Virus record (IMG/VR): IMGVR_UViG_3300007346_000058 | Span: 1-41,694 of that record | Reading direction: 5' to 3' (one strand) | Origin: a virus | Length of the DNA stretch: 41,694 nt | Part shown: positions 1 to 7,427 of the stretch, piece by piece | Position numbering within the stretch: the first letter of the stretch is position 1 | How the letters are laid out: every line of letters begins with the position of its first letter | The notes under the pieces: generated by a model | Databases searched by the model: none | What the model was told of the DNA's origin: nothing | What the model saw: the letters and a program-made list of their open reading frames with translations, nothing else | Position numbers and translations under genes: made by a program

Positions 1-342
1 ATAGAGAACGGATACCAATCAGTTAGTCTATTGGACGTGAAGATAATTAAGGATGACTATACTCACGAGGTTGACTTACTTAATACAAGTAAGCGATACT
101 ATCAGAGACTAACAGATATCGAGTTCAATGCCTTCAAAGAAAATGGTTGGAGATACGGAGTTTATGTAGTAACTTTGTCGAACTATCGTTCAAAACTTGA
201 TAAGGTTGAGAAGTCAATCAGAGATGAGGTCAATGGTAAGGGTAGTGAGAAAACAATTAAACAATTAAAGGAGAGGAGAGAATCCTTTCTATCAGAGTAC
301 AATAAATTAAAAAACAAATTAAATGAGCAAACCGAGTTATGA
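1..342 (+). CDS. Hypothetical coiled-coil protein, 5'-truncated by window edge
   Basis: The frame is open from base 1, and the first in-frame start-like codon (TTG at 31) has no supporting context, so the gene almost certainly begins upstream of the window. At least 113 residues are visible. The C-terminal half is charged and helical (LSNYRSKLDKVEKSIRDEV, then KLKNKLNEQ) and looks like a coiled coil. The N-terminal half has no motif I recognise. The stop TGA overlaps the start of the annealing-protein gene by 20 bp, so it belongs to the same operon as the recombination genes. It might be an accessory of that module, but nothing in the sequence proves it. Confidence 0.75.
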   Translation: MENGYQSVSLLDVKIIKDDYTHEVDLLNTSKRYYQRLTDIEFNAFKENGWRYGVYVVTLSNYRSKLDKVEKSIRDEVNGKGSEKTIKQLKERRESFLSEYNKLKNKLNEQTEL

Positions 343-901
343 AGTCTTGTCAGCTATAAGCGTTAAGGACAAGGTAGAAAGAAAAGGTAGAATGGATTAC
401 CTATCGTGGGCAAATGCGTGGCATATGCTTAAGCAACAATATCCATCAGCACAACGTATCGTATACGAAGACCCGGCAACGGGATGGAACTACTTCTCTG
501 ATGGCAAGAGCTGTTGGGTGAAGGTTGGTGTCTTGATTGAAGATGTAGAACACATCGACTATCTACCTGTTATGGATTTTAGAAACAAAGCCATATCAGT
601 AGATGATGTTACATCAATGGATGTAAACAAAACTATTCAGCGTTCAACAACTAAAGCTATTGCAATGCACGGATTAGGTCTGTCGCTTTGGAAGGGCGAG
701 GATGTCCCCGAGATGGTAACTAAAGCAGAGCCTGTAAAGAAGTTAGGTCTGAAGGTTGATGATGCTAATTGGGATAAGGTTAAGCGATATGTATTGCAGA
801 ATAAAGGTAGCTTAAATATAGATGAGATTGTTGTCAATCTATCTAAAAAGTATACCATCAATGCAACTACCAAGAAAGAACTTCAAAAGCTACTTAAGTA
901 A
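323..901 (+). CDS. Single-strand annealing protein, Sak3/DUF1071 family (Rad52-like)
   Basis: Predicted phage recombinase that anneals complementary single strands after an exonuclease has resected DNA ends. Seen in the 192-aa product: the YLSWA motif (residues 26-30), the FRNKAI block (86-91) and the long conserved helix MDVNKTIQRSTTKAIAMHGL (99-118) followed by GLSLWKGEDVP. These are the signature blocks of DUF1071 (PF06378). Residues about 148-192 form a separate basic, helical C-terminal domain. The ATG at 323 lies inside the end of the preceding gene and is preceded by AAATTAA, not a Shine-Dalgarno site. The stop overlaps the next start as TAATG, so translation is probably coupled to the downstream exonuclease, its expected partner. 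Family assignment rests on remembered motifs. Confidence 0.85.
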   Translation: MSKPSYEVLSAISVKDKVERKGRMDYLSWANAWHMLKQQYPSAQRIVYEDPATGWNYFSDGKSCWVKVGVLIEDVEHIDYLPVMDFRNKAISVDDVTSMDVNKTIQRSTTKAIAMHGLGLSLWKGEDVPEMVTKAEPVKKLGLKVDDANWDKVKRYVLQNKGSLNIDEIVVNLSKKYTINATTKKELQKLLK

Positions 902-1632
902 TGGATGTTATTGAAATGCTAAGGGATGACACCAACTACTATGGTGACTTCGGTAAGCAGTACCTATCTAATTCAGATATAGGTACGCTACTAAAAGACC
1001 CGAGTAGGTATGGTGTCAGCATACCCGACAATCAGAACTTTGCTAAAGGTAGATACTTTCATCAGTTAATACTTGAGCCAAGTAAAGCAGAGCAGGTAAA
1101 GTATGTGACTTCAAGTACACGCACAACAAAGGTGTATAAGCAGTATTGCGAAGATAATGACCTGCCATATGCACTACTTGAGAGTGAGGTCGAAGAGATA
1201 CAAAGATTAGTTACAAAGATGCTGAGCAACTATACATTCTTTGATGATATCAGAAACGAGGACAACGAGTACGAAGTACCTGCTGTTGGAGATATCAAGG
1301 GAGAGATGTGGAAAGGTAAGGCAGATATTGTACATCCTGATATGCTCATTGATTTGAAGACCACATCTAATATAGATGACTTCAAGTGGAGTGCAAGGAA
1401 GTATAACTACGATAGCCAAGCGTACATATACCAATCATTATTTGGTAAGCCATTAGTATTCTACGCAATAGAGAAAGGTACAGGTAGGTTAGGTATATAC
1501 AGACCTACTGAAGATTTTCTTAAACGTGGAGAAGAGAAGGTGATTCAAGCCATAGATATATACAGAAAGTTTTTTGCAGACAATGCAAGTGAAAATATTA
1601 ACGACTACTATATAGAGGAGGAGTTAATTTAA
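901..1632 (+). CDS. PD-(D/E)XK exonuclease (RecE/DUF3799-like)
   Basis: Predicted 5'-3' exonuclease that makes the single strands used by the upstream annealing protein, analogous to the RecE-RecT and lambda Exo-Beta pairs. In the 243-aa product the RecB-type core is visible: G50-x3-H54 followed by E59; D142 in GKADIV; D151-L-K153 in LIDLKTT (the D/ExK motif); and Q173AYIY177 (the QxxxY motif). Length and motif order fit the PDDEXK_12/DUF3799 group. It starts on the A of the previous stop codon (TAATG). The family call is firm; polarity and substrate are inferred from relatives. Confidence 0.85.
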   Translation: MDVIEMLRDDTNYYGDFGKQYLSNSDIGTLLKDPSRYGVSIPDNQNFAKGRYFHQLILEPSKAEQVKYVTSSTRTTKVYKQYCEDNDLPYALLESEVEEIQRLVTKMLSNYTFFDDIRNEDNEYEVPAVGDIKGEMWKGKADIVHPDMLIDLKTTSNIDDFKWSARKYNYDSQAYIYQSLFGKPLVFYAIEKGTGRLGIYRPTEDFLKRGEEKVIQAIDIYRKFFADNASENINDYYIEEELI

Positions 1633-1640
1633 TTATGATA

Positions 1641-1674
1641 AGGTGGGTTCGTACTTCCCAATCGTACCACACCT
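1641..1674 (+). promoter_or_regulatory. Imperfect inverted repeat between exonuclease and SSB-like genes
   Basis: AGGTG...CACCT arms continue inward (GGT/ACC, then CG/CG) with one bulged A and one T-T mismatch around an 11-nt loop. The hexamer TCGTAC occurs twice, 13 bp apart, inside it. No T-run follows, so it is not an obvious intrinsic terminator. It could be an operator or an mRNA structure, and its function is unknown. Confidence 0.3.
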
Positions 1675-1708
1675 AAATTAATTGGGATAAATTTTATATA
1701 TAATTATT

Positions 1709-1972
1709 ATGTCAAACGAGACAATTTTTGCAGATGGATTCATCTTCAAGAGAAAAGAGAACGCACCTGAATTTGTAGTAGGGTCGCAGTCAATCAAAGT
1801 AGAAGAGGCAATTGCATTTCTACAAGCTAACCAAAAAAATGGATGGGTAAACCTAGACATCAAGCAGAGTAAAGGTGGTAAATATTACTGCCAACTTGAT
1901 ACTTGGCAACCTAAACCAAAGAAAGATGTGACCGAAATAGTCACTGAAAAGTCAGAGGGATTACCATTTTAA
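1709..1972 (+). CDS. Small SSB-like protein with acidic C-terminal tip
   Basis: This 87-aa protein has a compact, probably beta-rich body (WVNLDIKQSKGGKYYCQLDT) followed by a flexible lysine-rich linker and the terminal sequence EKSEGLPF. An acidic tip ending in hydrophobic-Pro-Phe is the hallmark of single-stranded DNA-binding proteins (DDIPF in E. coli SSB), which use it to recruit partner proteins. The body is shorter than a usual SSB OB fold (about 110 aa), so the fold is uncertain. It is separated by 76 bp from the exonuclease gene and followed by an intrinsic terminator, so it is the last gene of the recombination operon. The ATG at 1709 is the only plausible start. Confidence 0.55.
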   Translation: MSNETIFADGFIFKRKENAPEFVVGSQSIKVEEAIAFLQANQKNGWVNLDIKQSKGGKYYCQLDTWQPKPKKDVTEIVTEKSEGLPF

Positions 1973-1994
1973 CTAAAGCTAAATCGCAGATAAT

Positions 1995-2023
1995 AAGGGA
2001 GTTATAAAGACTCCCTTTTATTT
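1995..2023 (+). terminator. Intrinsic terminator after SSB-like gene
   Basis: An 8-bp stem (AAGGGAGT / ACTCCCTT) with a 7-nt loop is followed by TTATTT. It lies 22 bp downstream of the SSB-like stop codon and closes the recombination operon. Confidence 0.8.
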
Positions 2024-2054
2024 GCACCTTAAAATGACCATTTTTTTCCCTATA

Positions 2055-2090
2055 CTACTACTACTACTACTATATATATATTATTTTTTT
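2055..2090. repeat. (CTA)6 and (TA)n microsatellite followed by a T-rich tract
   Basis: Six CTA units (2055-2072) run into TA repeats and then a stretch of A/T only. It sits in the 203-bp intergenic region upstream of the primase gene, next to the GTCA motif array. Such easily melted DNA would suit a DNA-unwinding element; that role is inference. Confidence 0.6.
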
Positions 2091-2114
2091 ATTCTAAAAA
2101 TTAATGGTATAAAA

Positions 2115-2193
2115 CGGTCAAACGGTCAAAGTCATTGATAATTAACAATTTAAACGTCACAAAACAGTCACTTTTATGTCACACAACGTCACT
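2115..2193 (+). repeat. Array of seven GTCA motifs; candidate origin or operator
   Basis: GTCA occurs at 2117, 2125, 2131, 2156, 2167, 2178 and 2188, all in the same orientation. The first two are in an ACGGTCAA repeat. The last four are GTCAC, spaced 11, 11 and 10 bp, so they lie on one face of the helix. The last two are inside the first codons of the primase-helicase. One inverted copy (TGAC) lies at 2035-2038. The pattern fits replication iterons or an autorepressor site. Which protein binds it cannot be read from the sequence. Confidence 0.5.
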
Positions 2194-4560
2194 ATATTTA
2201 AAAACATTAAAGAAACACAGACACCATTTCATTTACCTATTGGTGTTATACTTGATAGAATCAAGAACGGTAAGAGTAAGGAACTCGTAAAGTCTATAAG
2301 GTCTGAGAAGGATAAGAACAAAAGAGCCGAACTAAAGCAACAGTTACCTGCTATATGCTTTAGTGGTACATTTAATAAAAGAAACGATAAGTCGATATTA
2401 GAACATAGTGGTATCATATGCTTAGACTTTGATGATTATGAGAAGAAGACCATAATGAAGGAGCATAAAGATAAGATTGCAAAAGACAAGTATGTATACT
2501 CTGTATTTGTATCTCCATCAGGAAATGGTCTTAAGGTATTAGTTAAGATACCTGCTGATATAGATAACCACATTAGCTACTTCAATTCACTTGAAGAGTA
2601 TTTCGATTCAACATACTTTGATAAGACATCAAAGAATATTAGCAGAGTTTGTTATGAGTCTTGGGATAACCTAATTCATATCAATGAAGATTCTGAGGTG
2701 TACGACAAGGTAAAGGAGAAGGATTATGTTGAGGTTGATATATTATCTAACATAGCTACACTACCAATAACAGATGAGAATAAGATTGTAGAAATACTTG
2801 TTAAGTGGTGGGAGAAAAAGTTTCCAATGCACGAGGGTATGCGAAACCAAAATGCATACACATTAGCAATGGCATTCAATGAGTATGGTATTAACAAGTC
2901 TTTAGCTTCATATGTACTAAACAGATATGAACAGGAAGACTTTACTCTAAAAGAGATACAAACTACCATTGATGGTGCATATAGCAATACCAATAAGTTT
3001 AGAACAAAGTTCTATGAGGATGAGTCTGCAATTAACATTGTAAGGATGAAGGTTAAGAATGGAGCGAGTAAAAAAGAAATCATTGAAGAGTTAGATAGTA
3101 ATAATAAATCATATCCTGAATGTGATATTGAGTCAGTTATTGAGCGTGTAGACAATGAAGGTCCAAATGTAAAATTTTGGTCTAAGAGTGAGAAGGGTGT
3201 AGTTAGAAACATACCTGTATTGTTTAAGCAGTTTCTTGAGGATAATGGATTCTATAAGTATTCACCTGAGGGAACAACTAACTTTGTATTTGTAAGAGTT
3301 ATTGAGAATTTAGTAGACCACACATCAGACAAGGAGATAAAAGACTTTATATTGAATTATCTTATAGAGCTTGACGATATGTCGGTTTATAATTACTATG
3401 CAGATAGAACAAGTTTATTTAAGGAAGACTTTCTTACGTTACTATCGACTATTGATATTCATTTTGTTAGAGATACAAAAGATACATCATTCCTTTACTA
3501 CAATAATTGTGCAGTAAAAGTTACCACAAATGATATTGATATAATTAAGTATGTTGATTTAGATGGATACGTTTGGAAGGACCACGTAATAGACAGGACA
3601 TTTAGAATGTGTCGTAATTACGATTGTGATTATAAAACATTTATATCAAGGATATGTGGTGGCAGTCAAGATAGGATTGATACCGTAGAATCAACAATTG
3701 GTTTTATGCTACACGGATATAAAAATCTATCCTCTTGCCCGGCAATCATATTAAACGATGAGGTTGCTAGTGAGAATCCTGAAGGTGGTACGGGTAAAGG
3801 AATATTTATTAATGCATTAGCCCATATGAAAAAGCTAGTAGTGATTGATGGTAAGGCATTCAACTTTGAGAAGTCGTTCCCATATCAGACCGTATCAGTT
3901 GATACGCAACTGCTATGCTTTGATGATGTGAAACGTAACTTTGATTTTGAAAGATTATTTAGTGTAATTACTGAGGGTTTAACATTGGAGAAGAAAAACA
4001 AGGATGCAATCAAGATACCATACACTCGTTCACCGAAGGTAGCAATCACAACCAACTATGCGATACGAGGAACAGGTAATTCATTTGCAAGACGTAAGTT
4101 TGAGATTGAATTACATCCACACTATAGTAAGCAGTATACACCATTTGATGAGTTTAAGAGACATCTATTTAATGATTGGGATTCAGATGAGTGGTGCTTA
4201 TTTGATAGCTATATGGTTAACTGCCTGAGCAGTTATATGAGAACAGGTCTGATTGAGAGTGAGCTTGTTAATGGAAAGTATAAAGCCTTTATATTGGAAA
4301 CATCAGAAGACTTTGTAGAGTGGTGTGGAGTGAAGTCAGGAGAAAAGAATCACTTATTACCTGTTGAAGAAAAAATACATCTTAACAGATTGTATATTGA
4401 ATTTTGTGATGACTACCCGGACTATGGTAAGACAGGCAGTATAAAGCTAAGTAGAACAAAGTTCAATCAATATGTAAGAGCATACGCAAAATATTCGACA
4501 GGAAATGATGTTAGGCAAGGTAAAGATGCATTGGGTAAATGGTATATGATTAAGTTATGA
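2176..4560 (+). CDS. Primase-helicase: BT4734/VirE-type primase N-terminus, SF3/D5-like helicase C-terminus
   Basis: Bifunctional replication protein of 794 aa, predicted to unwind the phage fork and lay primers. The N-terminal third matches the BT4734-like domain: LDFDDY (83-88) supplies the acidic pair and VSPSGNGLKVLV (112-123) the second motif, which resembles archaeo-eukaryotic primase motifs except that Lys stands where His is usual. A PriCT-like helical segment follows (about 209-275). The helicase has Walker A GGTGKG (K541), Walker B LLCFDD (D583/D584), the sensor ITTNY (N627) and a likely arginine finger FARRKF (639-640). The domain pairing is typical of Bacteroidota mobile elements. 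It starts within the GTCA array and overlaps the next gene by ATGA. The start at 2176 is the first ATG after the intergenic region. Confidence 0.85.
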   Translation: MSHNVTIFKNIKETQTPFHLPIGVILDRIKNGKSKELVKSIRSEKDKNKRAELKQQLPAICFSGTFNKRNDKSILEHSGIICLDFDDYEKKTIMKEHKDKIAKDKYVYSVFVSPSGNGLKVLVKIPADIDNHISYFNSLEEYFDSTYFDKTSKNISRVCYESWDNLIHINEDSEVYDKVKEKDYVEVDILSNIATLPITDENKIVEILVKWWEKKFPMHEGMRNQNAYTLAMAFNEYGINKSLASYVLNRYEQEDFTLKEIQTTIDGAYSNTNKFRTKFYEDESAINIVRMKVKNGASKKEIIEELDSNNKSYPECDIESVIERVDNEGPNVKFWSKSEKGVVRNIPVLFKQFLEDNGFYKYSPEGTTNFVFVRVIENLVDHTSDKEIKDFILNYLIELDDMSVYNYYADRTSLFKEDFLTLLSTIDIHFVRDTKDTSFLYYNNCAVKVTTNDIDIIKYVDLDGYVWKDHVIDRTFRMCRNYDCDYKTFISRICGGSQDRIDTVESTIGFMLHGYKNLSSCPAIILNDEVASENPEGGTGKGIFINALAHMKKLVVIDGKAFNFEKSFPYQTVSVDTQLLCFDDVKRNFDFERLFSVITEGLTLEKKNKDAIKIPYTRSPKVAITTNYAIRGTGNSFARRKFEIELHPHYSKQYTPFDEFKRHLFNDWDSDEWCLFDSYMVNCLSSYMRTGLIESELVNGKYKAFILETSEDFVEWCGVKSGEKNHLLPVEEKIHLNRLYIEFCDDYPDYGKTGSIKLSRTKFNQYVRAYAKYSTGNDVRQGKDALGKWYMIKL

Positions 4561-5975
4561 AAGGACTATATAAAGTAACAGCACAGAAAGGAAGAAAGAC
4601 CATATCCTCTGAAGTCTACGGAGATTCGGAGGATACGGATTCTTTGTTTGCTAGACTAATGAATAGACATAAGATTGTACATTCACAGAGACCTTTGTTT
4701 AAGTTAATTGAAATAAAGTTAAACAAGGATATGACTGAATCAAGTTTTAAATTCAGAGATTATCAGAGAACTATCATCTCTCAGGGGGTGGATGTACTGA
4801 AGTATAAGCGTTTTTTATATTTAGCTATGGAGGTTCGCACAGGCAAGACCTTAACGAGTCTTGGTATTGCTGATGAGATGCGTGTAGGGAATGTCTTGTT
4901 CTTAACTAAGAAGAAGGCAATTAGCACTATCGAGTCTGATTACGCAATGCTTAATCCTAATTACAACCTAGTAGTTACGAACTACGAGAGTATACACAAG
5001 CTACCACAAGATATGTGGGATTTTATTGTGTGTGATGAGGCACATAGTATGGGTGCGTTCCCTAAGCCAAGTAAACGTGCCAAGCAGGTGCGTGAGCTGA
5101 TAGCTAAGAATAATCCTTATGTTATACTGATGTCAGGAACACCGACACCTGAATCATTCAGTCAGATGTATCATCAGGTATATGGTATACCAAATAATCC
5201 ATTCAAGCAGTATAAGAACTTCTATAGGTTCTGTGATGACTATGTCAAGGTTACTGAAAAGAAAATCAATGGACTAACAATCAGAGATTATTCTAATGGT
5301 AATCAGAGCATCATTAATGTAATGAAGGCATACACAATTAGTTACTCTCAGAAGGAGGCAGGTTTCAAGGTTGATACCCGGGAACATAAGCTGTATGTAA
5401 AGATGTCTGATATGACATATAACATAGCTAAGAAACTGAAGAAGGATTTAGTGGTTGAGGGTAAGGACGAAGTAATACTTGGAGACACTAGTGTAAAGCT
5501 AATGACTAAGCTGCATCAGATATACTCAGGCACGGTTAAGTTTGAATCAGGCAACTCAACGATACTTGATTTAAGTAAAGCAGAGTTCATACACGAGAAC
5601 TTTGGAGATAGTAAGATTGGTATCTTCTACAAGTTTAAAGAGGAGTTTAACGCACTTAAAAAGGTTTATGGTGATAATCTATGCACAGAGCTAGATGAGT
5701 TCAATACAACGTCTAAAACCATAGCCCTACAGATTCAATCAGGTAGAGAAGGTATTAGTCTCCGCAAAGCTGAGGCATTGGTGTACTACAATATTGATTA
5801 TAGTGCGACAAGCTATTGGCAGAGCAGAGACAGAATGACAACTAAAGATAGATTAGAAAGTGATGTGTATTGGGTATTCGCTGAGAAAGGCATTGAAGAT
5901 AAGATATACAAAGCTGTTTCTAATAAAAAAGATTACACAGTAAAACATTTCAAAAAAGATTTATTAAATTTATAA
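4557..5975 (+). CDS. SF2 helicase, SNF2-like DEAH family
   Basis: ATP-dependent DNA translocase/helicase of 472 aa. Motifs are complete: Q-like FRDYQ (about 68-72), Walker A MEVRTGKT (K97), DEAH box (160-163), motif III SGTP (193-196), motif V SGREGISL and motif VI QSRDRM (422-427). The compact form without large insertions is the type found in many phages, including crAss-like ones, where it is annotated as SNF2 helicase. Its role is probably replication initiation, fork remodelling or recombination. The start overlaps the primase-helicase stop (ATGA), implying coupled translation. Its last 24 bp are repeated 213 bp downstream, flanking an inserted small frame. Confidence 0.85.
   Translation: MKGLYKVTAQKGRKTISSEVYGDSEDTDSLFARLMNRHKIVHSQRPLFKLIEIKLNKDMTESSFKFRDYQRTIISQGVDVLKYKRFLYLAMEVRTGKTLTSLGIADEMRVGNVLFLTKKKAISTIESDYAMLNPNYNLVVTNYESIHKLPQDMWDFIVCDEAHSMGAFPKPSKRAKQVRELIAKNNPYVILMSGTPTPESFSQMYHQVYGIPNNPFKQYKNFYRFCDDYVKVTEKKINGLTIRDYSNGNQSIINVMKAYTISYSQKEAGFKVDTREHKLYVKMSDMTYNIAKKLKKDLVVEGKDEVILGDTSVKLMTKLHQIYSGTVKFESGNSTILDLSKAEFIHENFGDSKIGIFYKFKEEFNALKKVYGDNLCTELDEFNTTSKTIALQIQSGREGISLRKAEALVYYNIDYSATSYWQSRDRMTTKDRLESDVYWVFAEKGIEDKIYKAVSNKKDYTVKHFKKDLLNL
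5952..5975 (+). repeat. 24-bp direct repeat, copy 1 (3' end of helicase gene)
   Basis: Encodes KKDLLNL and the stop codon of the helicase. It matches copy 2 at 6165-6188 at 23 of 24 positions (A/G difference at position 17). Confidence 0.85.
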
Positions 5976-5976
5976 T

Positions 5977-6180
5977 ATGAAATGGGTAAAAATAATTGCA
6001 CTACAAGATATATCTAAACATTTAGATGAAGAGATAAAAAAATCAAATTTAGATAGAAGATATATAGTATATCCTACAAATATTGATACAAAAGAAAATA
6101 GAAAGTTAAACAAGGAGTTAGGTATTAAGTCAATAAATCAAATGGGAAATACAAACGGATTTAAAAAAAAGATTTATTAA
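5977..6180 (+). CDS. Hypothetical 67-aa protein, probably inserted
   Basis: Short lysine-rich protein (MKWVKIIALQDISKHLDEEI...) with no family I recognise. It begins 1 bp after the helicase stop. It lies between two copies of the helicase 3' end, the second of which overlaps its own last codons, so the 213-bp unit looks like an insertion or a duplication product. The codon choice (AAA, AGA, ATA, TTA) is more AT-rich than in the helicase. It may be a gene fragment carried in with the adjacent HNH endonuclease, or a functional small protein; there is no evidence to decide. Confidence 0.5.
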   Translation: MKWVKIIALQDISKHLDEEIKKSNLDRRYIVYPTNIDTKENRKLNKELGIKSINQMGNTNGFKKKIY

Positions 6181-6188
6181 GTTTATAA
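6165..6188 (+). repeat. 24-bp direct repeat, copy 2 (relic of helicase 3' end)
   Basis: Read in the frame set by GAT at 6171, this copy still spells DLLSL-stop, matching the helicase C-terminus DLLNL-stop. It overlaps the last codons of the 67-aa frame and ends 4 bp before the HNH gene start. Confidence 0.8.
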
Positions 6189-6192
6189 AATT

Positions 6193-6723
6193 ATGTACAA
6201 AATAATAGAAAAAGAAGAAATATTTAAAGATATCCCCGGTTACGATGGAGTCTATCAGGTAAGCAACTACGGGACTGTAAAGAGCCTGAAGTACGGGAAA
6301 GAAAGAATAAGAAAGCCTAGTTTTAATAACCACGGCTATCTAATAGTCGGTTTACATAAAGACGGCAAAAAGAAAACATATGGAGTACACGTTGCAGTCG
6401 CTATGGCATTCCTAGAGCACGAGCCTGACGGGATGAATTCTGTGGTGGACCATATAGACAACAATCGTTTAAACAATCACGTATTTAATTTGCAAATCAT
6501 ATCTAATCGTGAGAACTCTTCACGTGGCAAAACAGACTGCGGTGTGCATTGGTTAAAACGAGATAATAAATGGCGGGCTCAGATTAAGATAGGAGACAAA
6601 ATAGTTCACTTAGGAAGTTTCATATACAAGCAGGATGGGCTTAATATGTATCAAAAAGCATTAGAGAATATGCATTTATTTGACGGAGACAATAAAGAAT
6701 TCAGAAATATGTTAACTTTGTAG
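6193..6723 (+). CDS. Free-standing HNH homing endonuclease (NUMOD4-HNH-AP2-like)
   Basis: Selfish DNA endonuclease of 176 aa with three recognisable parts. These are NUMOD4 (IPGYDGVYQVSNYGTVKSL, 14-32); the HNH core with VHVAVAMAF (65-73), VDHIDNNRLNN (85-95) and the closing N99; and an AP2-like DNA-binding segment (GVHWLKRDNKWRAQI, 117-131). H66, D86-H87 and N99 fit the metal and catalytic positions. No intron splice structure or interrupted gene was seen around it, so it is free-standing. It directly follows the duplicated helicase end, as expected if it spreads by cutting near that site. It ends in TAG. Confidence 0.9.
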   Translation: MYKIIEKEEIFKDIPGYDGVYQVSNYGTVKSLKYGKERIRKPSFNNHGYLIVGLHKDGKKKTYGVHVAVAMAFLEHEPDGMNSVVDHIDNNRLNNHVFNLQIISNRENSSRGKTDCGVHWLKRDNKWRAQIKIGDKIVHLGSFIYKQDGLNMYQKALENMHLFDGDNKEFRNMLTL

Positions 6724-6725
6724 TA

Positions 6726-7013
6726 ATGAAAAGCAAAAGAAACTCTCGTGCCGGCAAGCATCCATCATATGATAAAAAAAATATGTCTGATGAACAAATC
6801 AAACGTAAAAGAGCATATGATAAGAAGTATAATGCCACTAAGAGACGCAAGAAGTATCGTGCTAAGCTAAATGCTGCTAATAAAAAAGCAGGGACATATG
6901 GCAATGGTGACGGTATGGATATGAGTCACACGAAGAGTGGACGCTTAGTTAAAGAAAGACGAAGCCGTAACCGTGCTAGAAACGGTCAGAACGGTAAGTC
7001 GACAAAGAAATGA
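6726..7013 (+). CDS. Small, very basic phage protein of unknown function
   Basis: A 95-aa protein with about 40% Lys/Arg. The N-terminal half is a basic helical repeat (KRKRAYDKKYNATKRRKKYR). The C-terminal part, GNGDGMDMSHTKSGRLV followed by RARNGQNGKSTKK, is a conserved-looking signature that I associate with uncharacterised marine phage proteins. The charge suggests nucleic-acid binding. It follows the HNH gene by 2 bp and overlaps the VRR-NUC gene by ATGA, so it is in the same operon and may act with that nuclease. Function is not known. Confidence 0.7.
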   Translation: MKSKRNSRAGKHPSYDKKNMSDEQIKRKRAYDKKYNATKRRKKYRAKLNAANKKAGTYGNGDGMDMSHTKSGRLVKERRSRNRARNGQNGKSTKK

Positions 7014-7252
7014 CAGAACAGCAGATACAGAAGAAGAGGATAAAAGAATTAGAAGAGCAAGGATATTACGTTCTTAAGTTAGTTAAGACGAATAAAAATG
7101 GAATCCCCGATGTATTAGCAATACCCCCTGACGCTGCTGTCATCTTTAGCGAAATCAAAACCAAGACAGGTAAGCTGTCAAAATTACAAGAGTATAGACT
7201 TAAAGAACTTAGTATCTTCGGATTTAAAACCGAGGTATATAGAGGTGAATAA
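7010..7252 (+). CDS. VRR-NUC domain nuclease, minimal PD-(D/E)XK type
   Basis: An 80-aa stand-alone VRR-NUC domain. GIPDVLAI supplies the first acidic residue (D34), SEIK the E48-x-K50 catalytic pair, and LQEYRLKEL the following helix with Q60, in the normal order. Isolated VRR-NUC proteins are common in phages and cut branched or structured DNA, such as replication or recombination intermediates ahead of packaging. The start overlaps the basic-protein stop (ATGA). Confidence 0.85.
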   Translation: MTEQQIQKKRIKELEEQGYYVLKLVKTNKNGIPDVLAIPPDAAVIFSEIKTKTGKLSKLQEYRLKELSIFGFKTEVYRGE

Positions 7253-7264
7253 TTAAATAATAAT

Positions 7265-7426
7265 ATGAATAATCAAACAGACAACCACCATCCACTTAAC
7301 AAACAATTTTGGGAGTATGGTCAGAACTTTTGTGTAGATTGCTTAAGGTCAGGAGACCTTGTGTTAGACTCTACACACAGCACAGAGGTTTTGTGTAAAG
7401 AATGCAAGGCAAAACGTGAGGCATAA
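7265..7426 (+). CDS. 53-aa zinc-ribbon-like protein (CxxC...CxxC)
   Basis: Short frame starting at ATG 7265, 12 bp after the VRR-NUC stop, and ending in TAA just before a strong terminator. The product has two CxxC knuckles, CVDC (23-26) and CKEC (44-47), separated by 17 residues, which is the spacing of a single zinc ribbon. The context (A/T-rich leader, close spacing, terminator directly after) supports a real gene. It could bind DNA or a host protein. I do not recognise the family. Confidence 0.6.
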   Translation: MNNQTDNHHPLNKQFWEYGQNFCVDCLRSGDLVLDSTHSTEVLCKECKAKREA

Positions 7427-7427
7427 A

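Noticed and set aside
31-33. TTG start codon for the first gene
   Set aside because: The frame is open back to base 1 and TTG has no supporting context, so the gene is taken as truncated.
1635-1676. 13-codon frame starting at 1635
   Set aside because: It overlaps the hairpin, is very short and has no further support. A similar 13-codon frame at 7463 was rejected for the same reason.
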